From Zea mays (lineage: Eukaryota; Streptophyta; Magnoliopsida; Poales; Poaceae): 64,000 nt of DNA. The translations under genes and the position numbers were made by a program. The notes beneath the pieces were generated by a model. It did no database searches. It was not told where the DNA came from and saw only the letters and a program-made list of their open reading frames with translations. Shown piece after piece: positions 32,916 to 45,269 of the stretch; within the stretch, counting starts at the first letter, position 1, and each line of letters opens with the position of its first letter. Location: assembly GCF_902167145.1 (NCBI RefSeq), contig NC_050097.1, positions 145,477,982 to 145,541,981 of the forward strand, given 5' to 3'.

Positions 32916-34028
32916 ATGTCTTCGCGCTCCCTTATGCATCGTGCCTTTCCACCTTCCAAGCCCCCGGATGGGGGATACCCGCAGTCTTTCCGCCTTGTCG
33001 TTGGGGGAACGCAACTCCGTGGGAGTTGGTACCTTTCGGCCATCGTTTGGCTTCAAGGATTTTCATCAGTCAGCCCGGCTGCACCCCTCCGCCGGCGGTC
33101 ACCCGAGACGGTGACTACCAGCCCCTGGGTGGGGAGAAGCAAGCCGGGCTGCGATCTTGGTCCCACCCTCAGCTTCAAGGATGTTCATCATCCTCGCTGG
33201 GGTGGAGGCCGGGCTGAGCTGGAGCTCTACCTCCCGCGCGGGTTCGTGGGTCGGCCTCTCCTTCGGCGTTCGAGGGAGAGGGCGCTCACTGGCCCTGCGG
33301 GCGGGTCGGACTTCGACAACGCGGGGCCGGTCGACGGCGGGCGTCGTCAGCCTCAGCGCGTCGGGCTCGTCGGCTTGGCTCCCGGTGCCCCCTCCTACCG
33401 GAAGGCGGTTGCCACTCCGTGTGCACGGGAGGACCGCCCAAGATATCGCGCGCTGCCAGGGCGGCGTTCGTGTTCTGGGGCGGTCCTGCCTTTGCACCGG
33501 TACGGCGCCTCCACGCGGAGGTCGGTGCCCCACTCGTCCGGGAGGATCTGAGTGGGGATCTGCCGGAGGGCTGACGGCCCCTGTCGTCGGTGCTGAGGTG
33601 GAGGCGGCTCGAGAAGTCCCCGTTGCCGATGGGATCACCGCCACCATCCGCGCTTCGGGCCTCCGGCTCTTTGTACTTGTCCTCGCCCCTCGAGCGTCGG
33701 CATGGGCGAGGGCAAAATTGCAGCAGCGTCCGCCCTGAGGCCCTCGCTGCTGCAGTTCGGCCACCCGGAGCGGGGGTCGTTGTCGTTGCTGCCGAAGCGG
33801 GCGACGGCGAGCCGCCCGTCGGTCTTCTGTTGCTCCGCAGGCCCCCCCATCGAGTGGGGTTGTTCGTACCTGCGGAGGTGGAACCGGAGTTCCGTTTGTA
33901 ATGGCACTTCGAATGCCAGTGTTTTTGTTCATTGTGGCTATCGGGGCCTGAACATGTATGTATTTTTGGCACGGAGCCGTGTTTTTTCCTCATTTTCGAG
34001 CGCTAAGACTCGCCTGTTGGTCGTCTGA
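32916..34028 (+). other. possible antisense ORF of the Huck-like element, frameshifted
   Basis: Plus-strand (antisense to gag-pol) ATG at 32916 (MSSRSLMHRAFPPSKPPDGG) lies about 30 bp after CTTTAAAAGG. The frame is open to 33551. An overlapping open frame continues in another phase (33157-33738) and then returns (33702-34028), as if two one-base shifts broke one long ORF. No domain recognised. GC-rich composition makes long chance ORFs likely, and the minus strand is also open over much of it (33932-33099). Confidence 0.3.
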
Positions 34029-34061
34029 ACCGCTTCACCAAGCGTGAGTCGCCCCGTGTAA

Positions 34062-34995
34062 AGGTGACGAGTGAGGTATCCGTATCCCGGAGGCGTAGGA
34101 GTCCCTCGGCTCGGTCAGCCTTGTTGTCCGAGGCTTCCCTTGCTTAGTTAAAGGAACCCCTCGGCCGCTCTTCGATGAGCTGAGGCCAGGGGTAGCGGTG
34201 TCAGCATGGATAGAGGCAGAGTTGGCTCGAAAGGAAGACTTGGTTGGCCGGAGCCTGGCCGGGTCGTCCGTTAGCGGGACCGACGCCGGAGTTGATCTTC
34301 CGAGGCCTCGGGCCGGGCTGATGTCTTCGGGGGACAGCTGGCCGAGGCCTCGGGGTGACCAGCCGAGCCGCCTGCTCGGGCCGGATTCTCGAAGAAGACC
34401 CTGGCGGCGATGGCCCGGGCGTGGTGATGACGCCGTCCTTCAGAGTGGAGATCCTCGGACCGCGTCGCCGTCCGAGGCTAGGTCGGACCTCGCCGAAGGT
34501 GTTGCGGACGCCGAGGGTGCTGCGGCTCCCTCAACTGTCCGGGTCCGAGCCTGCAGGATCGGATTATCTTGTAGCGTGTGTTTTCTGCGGCCGTCGAGGC
34601 CAAAACACACCCTCGTCGTGTTGTAAAGCTGCGTCTCTTTTCCTCTTGTTTCGAGTATCTGGACTTTTTTGTCGGTAACAGAATTGTTTGTGCGAGCGAG
34701 AGTTGCTTCTCACGGAAGGTGATGAGTGAGGTATCCGTATCCCGGAGGCATAGGAGTCCCTCGGCTCGGTCGGCCTTGCCGCTTACGCGCACTCTTACCC
34801 GTCCATGGGGTTCTGTCACCGACGCAGTCGAGAAGGCTCGAAGAATCGCTCCTGCAGAAGAGCTTCCGAACGTGAAGACTTGTTCGGTCCGCGGAATCAC
34901 TTATCCGAACGTGAGTTACTTATCGCAGAAGGTGATGAGTGAGGTATCCGTATCCCGGAGGCGTAGGAGTCCCTCGGCCCGGTCAGCCTTGGCTG
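34062..34995 (+). repeat. three dispersed copies of a ~60 bp repeat
   Basis: GAGTGAGGTATCCGTATCCC followed by GGAGGCGTAGGAGTCCCTCG and a CGGTC-GCCTT end, at about 34069, 34726 and 34939. Spacing is 657 and 213 bp. The third and second are nearly identical. Confidence 0.85.
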
Positions 34996-37900
34996 CTTAC
35001 GTGTACTCTGTTGTTTTCAGGATCCACTTTCGAAGTAGTCGAAAAGCACGAAAGACATTCTGGCAGAAAGGATCTTTTTTCGAGGAAAAAATTCGACGCA
35101 GAGGGGGTTCCCCCCTTTTAGCCCCCGAGGGAGGGTCGGGCTTTGCCGAGGCGAGGCCGACCCTTCCTTGATGACTAAACTTTGCGTGGGAGCGAGGTAT
35201 ATGAACAACTTGAAAACATCTTAAGGGTAGAAGCGACGTAGCTGTTGGATGTTCCAAGCGTTGCTGTAGACCTCGCCTTGACTGTTGGCCAGCTTGTACG
35301 TTCCGGGCTTCAGAACTTTGGCGATGACGAACGGCCCCTCCCAGGGGGGCGTGAGCTTGTGCCGCCCTCGGGCGTCTTGTCGCAGCCGAAGCACCAGGTC
35401 GCCCACCTGGAGGTCTTGGGACCGGACCCCTCGAGCGTGGTAGAGTCGCAGGGACTGCTGGTACCGCGCCGAGTGTAGTACGGCCTTGTCCCGAGCCTCC
35501 TCCAACTGGTCCAGCGAGTCTTCTCAATTAGCTTGGTTGCTTTGGTCGGTGTAGGCCCTCGTCCTCGGGGAACCGTATTCTAAGTCCGTGGGCAAGATGG
35601 CCTTGGCCCCATAGACTAGAAAGAACGGCGTGAAGCCCGTGGCTCGGCTCGGTGTTGTCCTCAGACTCCAGACCACCGAGGGGAGTTCCTTCATCCATCG
35701 CTTGCCGAACTTGTTGAGGTCGTTGTAGATCCGAGGCTTGAGTCCTTGCAGAATCATGCTGTTGGCACGCTCTACTTGCCCATTCGTCATGGGGTGAGCC
35801 ACGGCGGCCCAGTCCACCTGGATGTGGTGATTCTCGCAGAAGTCCAGGAACTTTCTGCCGGTGAACTGGGTGCCGTTGTCGGTGATGATGGAATTCGGGA
35901 CCCCAAAACGATGGATGGTGTTGGTGAAGAGCGCCACCGCCTGCTCGGACCTGATGCTGTTTAGGGGTCGGACCTCGATCCACTTGGAGAATTTGTCGAT
36001 GGCGACCAACAGGTGCGTGTAGCCCCCGGGTGCCTTCTGCAAGGGGCCGACGAGGTCCAGACCCCACACAGCGAAAGGCCAGGTGATGGGTATCGTCTGT
36101 AGAGCCTGAGCGGGCAGGTGGGTCTGCCTTGCGTAGAACTGACACCCTTCGCAGGTGCGAACAATTCTAGTGGCGTCGGCCACCGCCGTTGGCCAGTAGA
36201 AACCTTGTCGGAAAGCATTCCCGACAAGGGCTCGAGGCGCTGCGTGATGGCCGCAAGCCCCCGAGTGTATTTCTCGGAGGAGTTCCTGACCTTCGGCGAT
36301 GGAGATGCACCGCTGGAGGATGTCTGAGGGCTGCGGTGGTAGAGCTCCTTCCCATCTCCCAGCAAGACGAACGACTTGTCACGCCGCGCCAACCGCCGAG
36401 CTTCGGCTCGGTCGAGGGGTAGCTCTCCTCGGTGGAGATATTATAGATACGGGGTCTGCCAGTTTTGATCAGGCGTGACCCCGTTTCGCTCCCCCTCGAC
36501 GTGCAGCGTCTCGCCCTCGGGGGCCGAGGGTACCTCGGGCTGAACCGAGGGTGCCTCGGGCCGAGCCGAGGGTGCCTCAGACTGTGTCGAGGGTACCTCG
36601 GGCTGGGCCGAGGGTGCCTCAGGCTCGGGCGTGTCGTCGATCTTGACGGAGGGTTGATGCAGATCTCGGGAGAAGACGTCCGGGGGAACCGTTGTTCGCC
36701 CCGAGGCTATTTTAGCCAGCTCGTCCGTAGTCTCGTTGTAGCGCCGAGCGATGTGGTTGCGCTCGAGCCCGTAGAACTTGTCTTCCAGGCGCCGAACCTC
36801 ATCGAAGTAGGCCTCCATCTTCGGGTCACGGCAGTGGGAGTTCTTCATGACTTGGTCGATGACGAGCTGCGAGTCACCGCGAGCGTCGAGGCGTCGGACC
36901 CCTAGCTCGATGGCAATCCGCAACCCGTTGACCAGAGCCTCGTACTCAGCCACATTGTTGGACGCCGGGAAATGGAGGCGTAGCACGTAGCGTAGGTGCT
37001 TCCCGAGGGGCGAGATGAAGAGTACGCCTACGCCGGCTCCTGTCTTCATCAGCGACCCGTCGAAGAACATGGTCCAGAGCTCCGGTTGGATCGGAGCTGT
37101 TGGGAGCTGGGTGTCGACCCATTCAGCCACGAAGTCCGCCAGGACCTGGGACTTGATGGCCTTCCGAGGGGCGAACGAGATTGCTTCGCCCATGATTTCC
37201 ACCGCCCACTTTGCGATTCTTCCCGAGGCCTCTCGGCACTGGATGATCTCCCCCATGGGGAAGGATGACACCACAGTTACCGGATGAGACTCGAAGTAGT
37301 GTCGCAGCTTCCGCCGCGTCAGGATCACCGCGTACAGCAGCTTCTGAACTTGTGGGTAGCGGATCTTGGTTTCGGACAGTACCTCGCTGATGAAGTAGAC
37401 TGGCCTCTGAACGGGCAATGCATGCCCCTCTTCTTGCCTCTCGACCACAATCGCGGCGCTAACCACCTGAGTGGTCGCGGCGACGTAGATCAAGAGGGCT
37501 TCTCCGGCGGCTGGGGGCACCAAGATAGGCGCATTCGTGAGAAGCGCCTTCAGGTTCCCGAGGGCTTCCTCGGCCTCAGGGGTCCAAGTGAAGCACTCGA
37601 CCTTCCTTAGGAGGCGGTACAGAGGCAGACCTCTTTCGCCGAGGCGTGAGATGAAGCGGCTCAGAGCCGCAAGACATCCCATGACCCTCTGCACGCCTTT
37701 CAAGTCCTTGATGGGCCCCATGCTGACGATGGTTGCGATCTTCTCCGGGTTGGCTTCGATGCCCCGCTCGGAGACGATGAACCCTAAGAGCATGCCTCGG
37801 GGTACCCCGAAGACACACTTTTCGGGATTGAGCTTCACGCCTTTCGCCTTGAGACATCGGAATGTCACTTCAAGGTCGGAAAGGAGGTCGGAGGCTTTCC

Positions 37901-40159
37901 TCGTCTTGACTACGATGTCATCGACGTAGGCCTCGTCCGTCCGGCCAATGTGTTTGCCGAACACATGGTTCATGCACCGCTGGTACGTCGCGCGCGCATT
38001 CCTCAAGCCGAACGGCATGGTGACATAGCAGTACATGCCGAAGGGTGTGATGAAAGAAGTCGCGAGCTGGTCGGACTCTTTCATCCTGATTTGGTGATAC
38101 CCTGAGTAGGCATCGAGGAAAGACAGGGTTTCGCACCCAGCAGTGGAATCCACGATTTGATCAATGCGAGGCAGAGGGTAGGGAACCTTCGGACATGCTT
38201 TGTTCAGACCAGTGTAGTCTACACACATCCGCCATTTCCCCCTTTCTTTCTCACAAGCACAGGGTTGGCAAGCCATTCGGGATGGAATACCTCTTTGATG
38301 AACCCTGCCGCCATTAGCTTGTGGATCTCCTCGCCTATGGCTCTGCGCTTTTCTTCGTCGAATCGACGCAGAGGCTGCTTGACGGGTCGGGCTCCGGCTC
38401 GGATGTCCAGCGAGTGCTCGGCGACATCCCTCGGTATGTCGGGCATGTCCGAGGGACTCCACGCGAAGACGTTGGCGTTCGCGCGGAGAAAGTCGACGAG
38501 CACTGCTTCCTATTTGGGATCGAGCTCGGAGCCGATCCGGACTTGCTTGGAGGCGTCGCTGTTAGGGTCGAGGGGGACGGACTTAACCGTCTCCGCGGGC
38601 TCGAAGTTGCCGGCATGACGCTTCACGTCTGGCACCTCCTTAGAGAGGCTCTCCAGGTCGGCGATGAGGGCCTCGGACTCGGCGAGGGCCTCGGCGTACT
38701 CCACGCTCTCCACGTCGCATTCGAACGCGTGTTTGTACGTGGGGCCGACGGTGATGACCCCGTTGGGGCCCGACATCTTGAGCTTGAGGTAGGTGTAGTT
38801 GGGGACGACCATGAACTTCGCGTAGCATGGCCTTCCCAGTACCGCGTGGTAGGTTCCTCGGAACCCGACCACCTCGAACATCAGGGTCTCCCTTCGGAAG
38901 TTGGAGGGTGTTCCGAAGCAGACAGGAAGGTCGAGTTGTCCGAGGGGCTGGACGCGCTTCCCGGGAATGATCCCATGGAAAGGCGCAGCGCCTGCCCGGA
39001 CCGAGGACAGATCGACACGCAGGAGCCCGAGGGTCTCGGCGTAGATGATGTTGAGGCTGCTGCCTCCGTCCATGAGGACCTTGGTGAGCCTGACGTCACC
39101 GATGATGGGGTCGACGACGTGCGGGTATTTCCCCGGGCTCGGCACGTGGTCGGGGTGGTCGGCTCGGTCGAAGGTGATGGGCTTGTCGGACCAGTCTAGG
39201 TAGACTGGCGCCACCACCTTCACCGAACAGACCTCCCGACACTCTTGCTTGCGGTGCCGAGTCGAGGCGTTCGCCGCTTGCCCACCGTAGATCATGAAGC
39301 AGTCGCGGACCTCGGGGAACTCTCCTGCCTGGTGATCTTCCTTCTTGTCGTCGTCGCGGGCCCTGCCACCCTCCGCGGGTGGCCCGGCCCTGTGGAAGTG
39401 GCGCCGAAGCATGACGCACTCCTCAAGGGTGTGCTTGACGGGCCCCTGGTGATAGGGGCACGGCTCCTTGAGCATCTTGTCGAAGAGGTTGGCACCTCCA
39501 GGGGGTTTCCGAGGGTTCTTGTACTCGGCGGCGGCGACAAGGTCCGCGTCGGCGGCGTCGCGTTTCGCTTGCGACTTCTTCTTGCCCTTCTTCTTGGTGC
39601 CGCGCTGAGTTGACGCCTCGGGGGCTTCTTCCGTCGGGCGGCCCTAGGGCTGCTTGTCCTTCCGTAAGATAGCCTCGACCGCCTCCTGGCCAGAGGCGAA
39701 CTTGGTGGCGATGTCCATCAGCTCGCTCGCCCTGGTGGGGGTCTTGCGTCCCAGCTTGCTCACCAGGTCGCGGCAGGTGGTGCCGGTGAGGAACGCGCCG
39801 ATGACATCCGAGTCGGTGATGTTGGGCAGCTCGGTGCGCTGCTTCGAGAATCGCCGGATGTAGTCCCGGAGAGACTCTCCCGGCTGCTGTCGGCAGCTTC
39901 GGAGGTCCCAGGAATTCCCAGGGCGCACGTACGTGCCCTGGAAATTGCCGGCGAAGGCTTGGACTAGGTCGCCCCAGTTGGAGATCTGCCCCGGAGGCAG
40001 GTGCTCCAACCAGGCACGAGCGGTGTCGGAGAGGAACAGGGGAAGGTTGCGGATGATGAGGTTGTCATCGTCCGTTCCACCCAGTTGGCAGGCCAGCCGG
40101 TAGTTCGCGAGCCACAGCTCCGGTCTCGTCTCCCCCGAGTACTTTGCGATGGTAGTCGG

Positions 40160-43100
40160 TGAAGCGTCCCCAATCCTCTGGGACTCAAATGTGATACAAT
40201 TACTAGTCCCAGGAGGCTAGTAAACACATTTATACATCAGATGATACCAAATCTGCTTAAATGAGACAAACCTACAAATATGGCGAACAACTTTAAGAGT
40301 TGGTCCACGACTCGGGACATATCATCAGAGTGGGGCTGAAACAGCCCGATATACGCAGCGAAGCAATTCAGCGGTCCAACAGCCACATGCAAGGTTGGGA
40401 ACAGTCGTAACTCTTACCCGATCTCCTTTTTCTGAAAAAACAACAAATAAGCAAGGGTGAGTACAAACGTACTCAGCAGCCCACCTTCACCCGTGGAATG
40501 GGGAAATCAGATATAATGCATGGAATATGTAGAGCTCAGGATATTTGCAGAAACAGCAATATTTTATGCAGGGTTGTTTTGAAAAACATTTTGTATTTTG
40601 CAAAGTGCATCCTCTCCAAAAGGAGCAGGAAGTTTTTCAATATTAGAACAAAATCCCCTAAACTAAACCATCCAGGTATCTCAGCAGTTTCCCACTGGTT
40701 TTCCTTTTCAAAAACAGCTACTGGACTTCCCGTCCACCATAGCTCACGGCTCAACCGCCGAACCTTTTTAGAAACCACTTTTCTCAAAAGCATCTCTTTT
40801 TTTGGAAAACAAAACATTAATTGCCATACCATACCAGACTCGTCCATTCCTGTGGACACAGACTATTCGAATAGGTTTTCAAACTCTGCGCAGAGGTGTA
40901 CACTTTACCCACTAGTTCGGCTCTGCGGTCTCATGATCAATGAGATCCGAATCCGAATCTCTTTCTTTCCTCGCACGTCCTAACCTTAACGGTTATCCGG
41001 AAGTAGTCAGGCCACCACCATGTCCAAACCGGACAAAACTTTCCCCCTCCTTATCCTCCCGGTGCTCCCCAGCCTTCATAACCCTAGGGTTGGACCGTAC
41101 GAGTTCAGATTGAGTGACTGCCCACACAGTCTCGAGTGGTTGTACTATTAAAGAGTACAGGTAGTGAAGATGACAAACCGGTCCTTATATGAGGAGACAA
41201 TCCTTCTGCTCACGCCTAAACCAGCTGAGCCAACACCTTAGGCCCTCCCCTAAACCAGGGAGTCCCTGATTATCCCACTCACAAGGTGATAAGGGTGAAA
41301 ACCCTTCATCACACACATTTTGAAAAGCATTTTCTTTTAAAAACTCACACCTGTTCTCAAATCATTTGGAACATATATATCAGGGATTGATTGCGGCAAG
41401 CGGCTGGGTGGCCATAATAACTTGTCTCAAAATCATATCATGCATAAAATAACAGGCTGAGGGTTGTGGTTGAAAAATCATAGGTAATTTATGCATCAAA
41501 GGGATCCAGTGAGCTTGTCGTGCTTATTCGGCGAAGGGGGAAGGGGAGCTCGCGGAACTGGCTTCTGCTCCACCGCCTAGCGTAGACTTGCAGATCTGGC
41601 CTCCACGAGACGGCACGAACGCTCCGATAACTATGCAACATGAACAAGCAAACATACAAACCAGCAAGTATACCAACAAATATTTAGTATAGTGGTCAGA
41701 AAAGCGATATATGGATGGGTAGAGTCTTGAGTAGAATCTGTGTCATGTGGTGTTGTGATATTACTGGTGGTGGAGCGGAGGTGCTTACCAGGAGGGTGGA
41801 CTGGAGGCGAAGCGACACTATGCGTGTAGCCGGCAGAGCGGAGTAACTGAGTGGGTGGGGTGTTTGCCTTGGTTGAAGGTGTTGAGTGTGTGTGGAGAGG
41901 GAGAGGGTAGTTGGGTGTATTTATAGCTGGGTGTATGTGGTGTAGCACAGTGAAGTTCACTGTTGGTGAGAATAGTGACGAATGAATCGTCTGACTTAGT
42001 ATGAACAAGAGAGTTATAGGCAGAATATGGGACAAGAGTATTTTGGGAGTCTTCTGGAATATGAACCATGCTTAAGAGATGACATGGTTGGATAGGGAAT
42101 AGTTTGATAAGAATTTAGAAACAAGAATTATTGGAATCTGAGTTTGGAAGCCTGGTTCGAAGGAATCTCAAAGTCAAGCGTGCTCAACTTGGGGAAACCT
42201 AGGATGGGTGACCAGATGGGAAGTTCCCACTGGAAGGAAAACCACAGTCACCGGAGTTTGTATGATTGGAACATGGGTCTGGCTGGTCTTAGGTGGACTG
42301 GACAGCATGATGGATGAGTAGCTGAAATTTGGGATGACTAGATGACCGATGAATAGTAACGATGAATAGTGGCGATGGAAAAGAAATTATAGATATCATT
42401 GATAAATAGTAACGATGATGAATAGTAACGATAAATAGTAACAATGATGAATATTGTATGTGAATAGTAACGATGAATAGTAATGGTGAATAGTGATAGT
42501 GAATAGTCGTATGAACGAACGATGAACGATGAATAGGAACTATGAACGAACGGACAAACGATCGAATGATCGGACGAACGAACGATCGGAATTTCGGCAG
42601 CATAACGGCAGGAAAAGATTATTTGGACGAACGAACGGACGAACGATCGAATGATCGTACGAACGAACGATCGGAATTTCGGCAGCATAACGGCAGGACA
42701 AAGATTATTTGGAAGAACGATGAATAGGGACTATGAACGAACGATGAACGATGAATAGGGACTATGAACGAACAATGAACGATCGAATGATCGAACGAAC
42801 GAACGATCGGAATTTCGGCAGCATAACGGTAGGAAAAAGATTATTTGGACGAACGAACGATCGAACGATCGGACGAACGGACGAACGAACCATGAACGAT
42901 CGGACGAACGATCGAACGATCGGACGAACGAACGAACAAACTAACAGGGGGTGAACGATCGAAGAACGATCGAACGATCCTTGTGCTAGTGTGTGCTTGT
43001 GTGGAACATGGAGTGGGTGTGTGGGGGGGGGGAGAGTTGCCATGAAATGGCTTGGGGTGGGAAGAGAGGAGGCCCTTGCCCCTAAATTTATAGCCATGGT

Positions 43101-43605
43101 GGGGGGATTAGGGGGAGGGATGAGAGGATTAGTGGGAGGATGAGAGGATTAGTGGAAGGTTAGCATGTATTTGTCTTGTATAAGTGTAATTAGCTTGTAG
43201 AGCTCACCGTATGACACTGGAGGCATACATATATGTATGGGCATGAGGAAAGTTATGAAGAAAATATTTGTAGGGTCTTGAAAAAATGATTCTGAAGGTA
43301 TTTCTCAAGAGGAAAATATCCGGAGATACATCGGTGGAATATTTGGGCAGTATTTCTGGAAAGAAATCAAAGGGAGGGTTACTCGGGAAATATCTGAGCA
43401 GTATTTCTGGAAAGAATTTGAGGGGGATCACTAGGGACATATTTGTAGGATATTTTGAGGAGGATTTTAGATAGAATATAGACCACTATAATTTATTTGT
43501 TGATATCAACTCACAAAAAAACATTTTGAAATGAAATTTGAAATTCATTTTGAATTTAGGGCGAGTTTGAGAAAATTTCAGAATTTGAATTTTTGGGATG
43601 CTACA
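40160..43605 (-). mobile_element. solo LTR, 3446 bp, Tekay/Del-like chromovirus
   Basis: Starts TGAAGCGTCCCC and ends GGGATGCTACA on the plus strand (minus: TGTAGCATCCC...CGCTTCA), with target duplication gtcgg (40155-40159, 43606-43610). No internal coding sequence. An LTR of about 3.4 kb fits the Tekay group of maize from memory. Minus-strand TATA boxes: TATAAATTTAG near 43086-43094 and TATAAATACACC near 41920. It is the youngest layer of this nest by position. Confidence 0.85.
42340..42970. repeat. simple repeats in the solo LTR: AATAGTAACGATG-type and (GAAC)n-type
   Basis: 42340-42510 repeats AATAGTAACGATG variants. 42535-42965 is built from GAACGAACGATCG variants with three copies of a longer unit containing GGAATTTCGGCAGCATAACG and GATTATTTGGA (42590, 42675, 42811). 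Non-coding; ORFs through it give Asn/Asp/Arg/Thr repeats. Confidence 0.85.
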
Positions 43606-45249
43606 GTCGGGGGTCGGAACCGGGTCGGGAACGGCGCCCGTCGTATGGCCCGGCTGAAGGCCTGCGGACCAGGTGGTTCGGGCGAGGGACTCCGATCCTC
43701 TCCGCTGTTGTAGCGTCCTCCACGCCTGGGGTGGTAGCCTCGGCGCACCCTCTCGTCGAGGTGAGCCCGACGGTCGCGGTGATGGTGCTCGTTGCCGAGG
43801 CGACCCGGGGCCGCAGGCGCTGTGTTGCGCGTGCGCCCGGTGTAGACCGAGGCTTCCCGCATGAATCGGGAAGTCGCAGCATGATGTTCCGAGGGGTGCC
43901 CCTGCCTTCGGGAGGCGGAGCTCTCGGCCCGTCGGACCGTGGCGCTTTCCAGGAGATTCTTGAGCTCTCCCTGGATTCGCCGCCCCTCGGTGGTTGATGG
44001 CTCCGGCATCGCGCGGAGAAGCATTGTCGCTGCAGCCAGGTTCTGGCCGACCCCACTGGATGCGGGTGGCGGCCTCATCGTGACATCGTCGGCGATGCGG
44101 TGCTAGAAGCCCTGGGGTAGATGACGCATTTCTCCGGTCGGAGGTTGGCCCGCCCATCCCTGCCCGACGTCCCGGCGGATCGGCTCAAGCGCTCCTGCTC
44201 CCTCGTCGAGCCTGGCCTGCACCCCGCGGATTTGCTCGAGCTGTGGGTCCTGGCCCCCCGCCTGGACGGGGACCACAGCTAGCTCCCGTGGGATGTCAAC
44301 GTGAGGCATCGGCCTAGGGAGATCACCGTCCTCCGGCATGCCAAGATGGTTGCCTTCAGAGGGACCCCCTAGATCGACGTAGAAACATTCGCGGCTTGGC
44401 CCGCAGTCCTCGTCGCCGAGGTTGCGGCTACCGTCGAAACAGTCGGAAAGGCAGTAGTCGTATGGGGTCATGAAGTCCCGCATGGCACTGAGGTTGCCAA
44501 GTCTAGAGAAATCCCAACAGAAGTCGGGCACGTCGTCTTCCTCGGACCCAGAGGGCCCGTAGGTCGAGACGTCCGTCAGCCGGTCCTAAGGTGACCGCAT
44601 ATGGAACCCCAGAGGGTTTGGACTCGCCTCTATGAGAGCGCCCGCCAAAGCGAAGTCGCTTGGTGGGTCAAGGCTGAATCCAGGGGGCGTGAGATGGGAA
44701 TCGGTCGGTACCTCTTGGTCGACGGGCGGTGATGAAGTCACGTCGGGGACTGACTGCACCATCGTCTCAGGTACGAGGGTGACGTCCAGCAAGCCTTTCG
44801 CGAGCGTGCTGGCGTCGTCCGTTTGCTCGGAATCGGCGCGTTGCGGGGAGACGGCGCTCGTCTTCGTCTCAAACGCGAGGTCGACGCCCGACGCGCCCCT
44901 CGTTGGGGCACTGGTGCCGTCGACTCGCTCGACAGCCGACGAGGCGCTGCCTCCTGCTTGGCCTTGGTTGCCCCGCCTCCTCCTCTGTCGGCGGGGGAGA
45001 GGACGGGGTGAGCTCGAACGTTGTTCTTCCACCACGCGGGGAAGACGTCGTCGATTCCGCCGCCGGCGGGCGGGCTGTCGGCCGCCATTGTCGCTGTCGC
45101 ACGGCGGTGGAAGGAGTATCATGTCGTAGCTGCCGTCGAGGGACATGAACTCAAGACTCCCGAAACGGAGCACCGTCCCGGGTTGGAGAGGTTGATGGAG
45201 ACTGCCCATCTGGAGCTTGACAGGATGCTGTTCGTCAACACGCAGCAGG

Positions 45250-45267
45250 CCCCTACCTGGCGCGCCA
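45250..45267 (-). other. primer binding site of the Huck-like element
   Basis: Minus-strand TGGCGCGCCAGGTAGGGG begins two bases after the 5' LTR end at 45270. Identical over 18 bases to the site of the Grande-like element (8660). Confidence 0.8.
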
Positions 45268-45269
45268 AC

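Larger units (their letters stand above)
31416..35220. other. post-integrase region of the Huck-like element
   Basis: GC-rich 3.8 kb between the polypurine modules and the end of pol. Contains three ~84 bp tandem units at about 31805-32035 (CTGAGGCGGC...CCTTCGAACC), three dispersed ~60 bp repeats (34062, 34719, 34932) and a purine-tract module at 35119. ORFs on both strands have no recognised domain. Confidence 0.6.
35221..45209 (-). pseudogene. gag-pol: gag-pol of the Huck-like element, interrupted
   Basis: Starts at 45209 (MGSLHQPLQPGTVLRFG) and ends at 35221 (LRRFYP). Gag is split by the solo LTR 40160-43605; its 3451 bp (with duplication) accounts exactly for the frame change, so gag was continuous before. 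Retrotrans_gag lies around 40130-39650, a CPYHQGPVKHTLEEC motif near 39465, protease VLMDGGSS near 39075, YVDD at about 37914-37929, RNase H FFDGSL near 37060, integrase D (WGLDLVGPL), D (TDNGTQF) and E (NGQVERANS). Lesions: stops at 44586, 44103, 39644, 38510 (all TAG), 36441 (TAA), 35524 (TGA); frameshifts near 38243 and 36327. Each stop is one transition from CAG, CAA or CGA. Not functional as it stands. Confidence 0.9.

Noticed and set aside
33099..33932. 277-codon minus-strand ORF as an extra Huck gene
   Set aside because: Antisense frames over the same DNA are equally open and no domain is visible; GC bias explains it.
36240..36270. AAGCCCCCGAG as another purine module of the Huck-like element
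   Set aside because: It lies in the integrase coding region (HSGACGHH motif) and has no adjoining stem.
42535..42965. CRISPR-like spaced repeats
   Set aside because: The GAACGATCG repeats are simple-sequence slippage products inside an LTR of a plant retrotransposon; spacers are not unique.
44632..45129. Plus-strand ORF of 165 codons
   Set aside because: Shadow of the gag frame on the minus strand.
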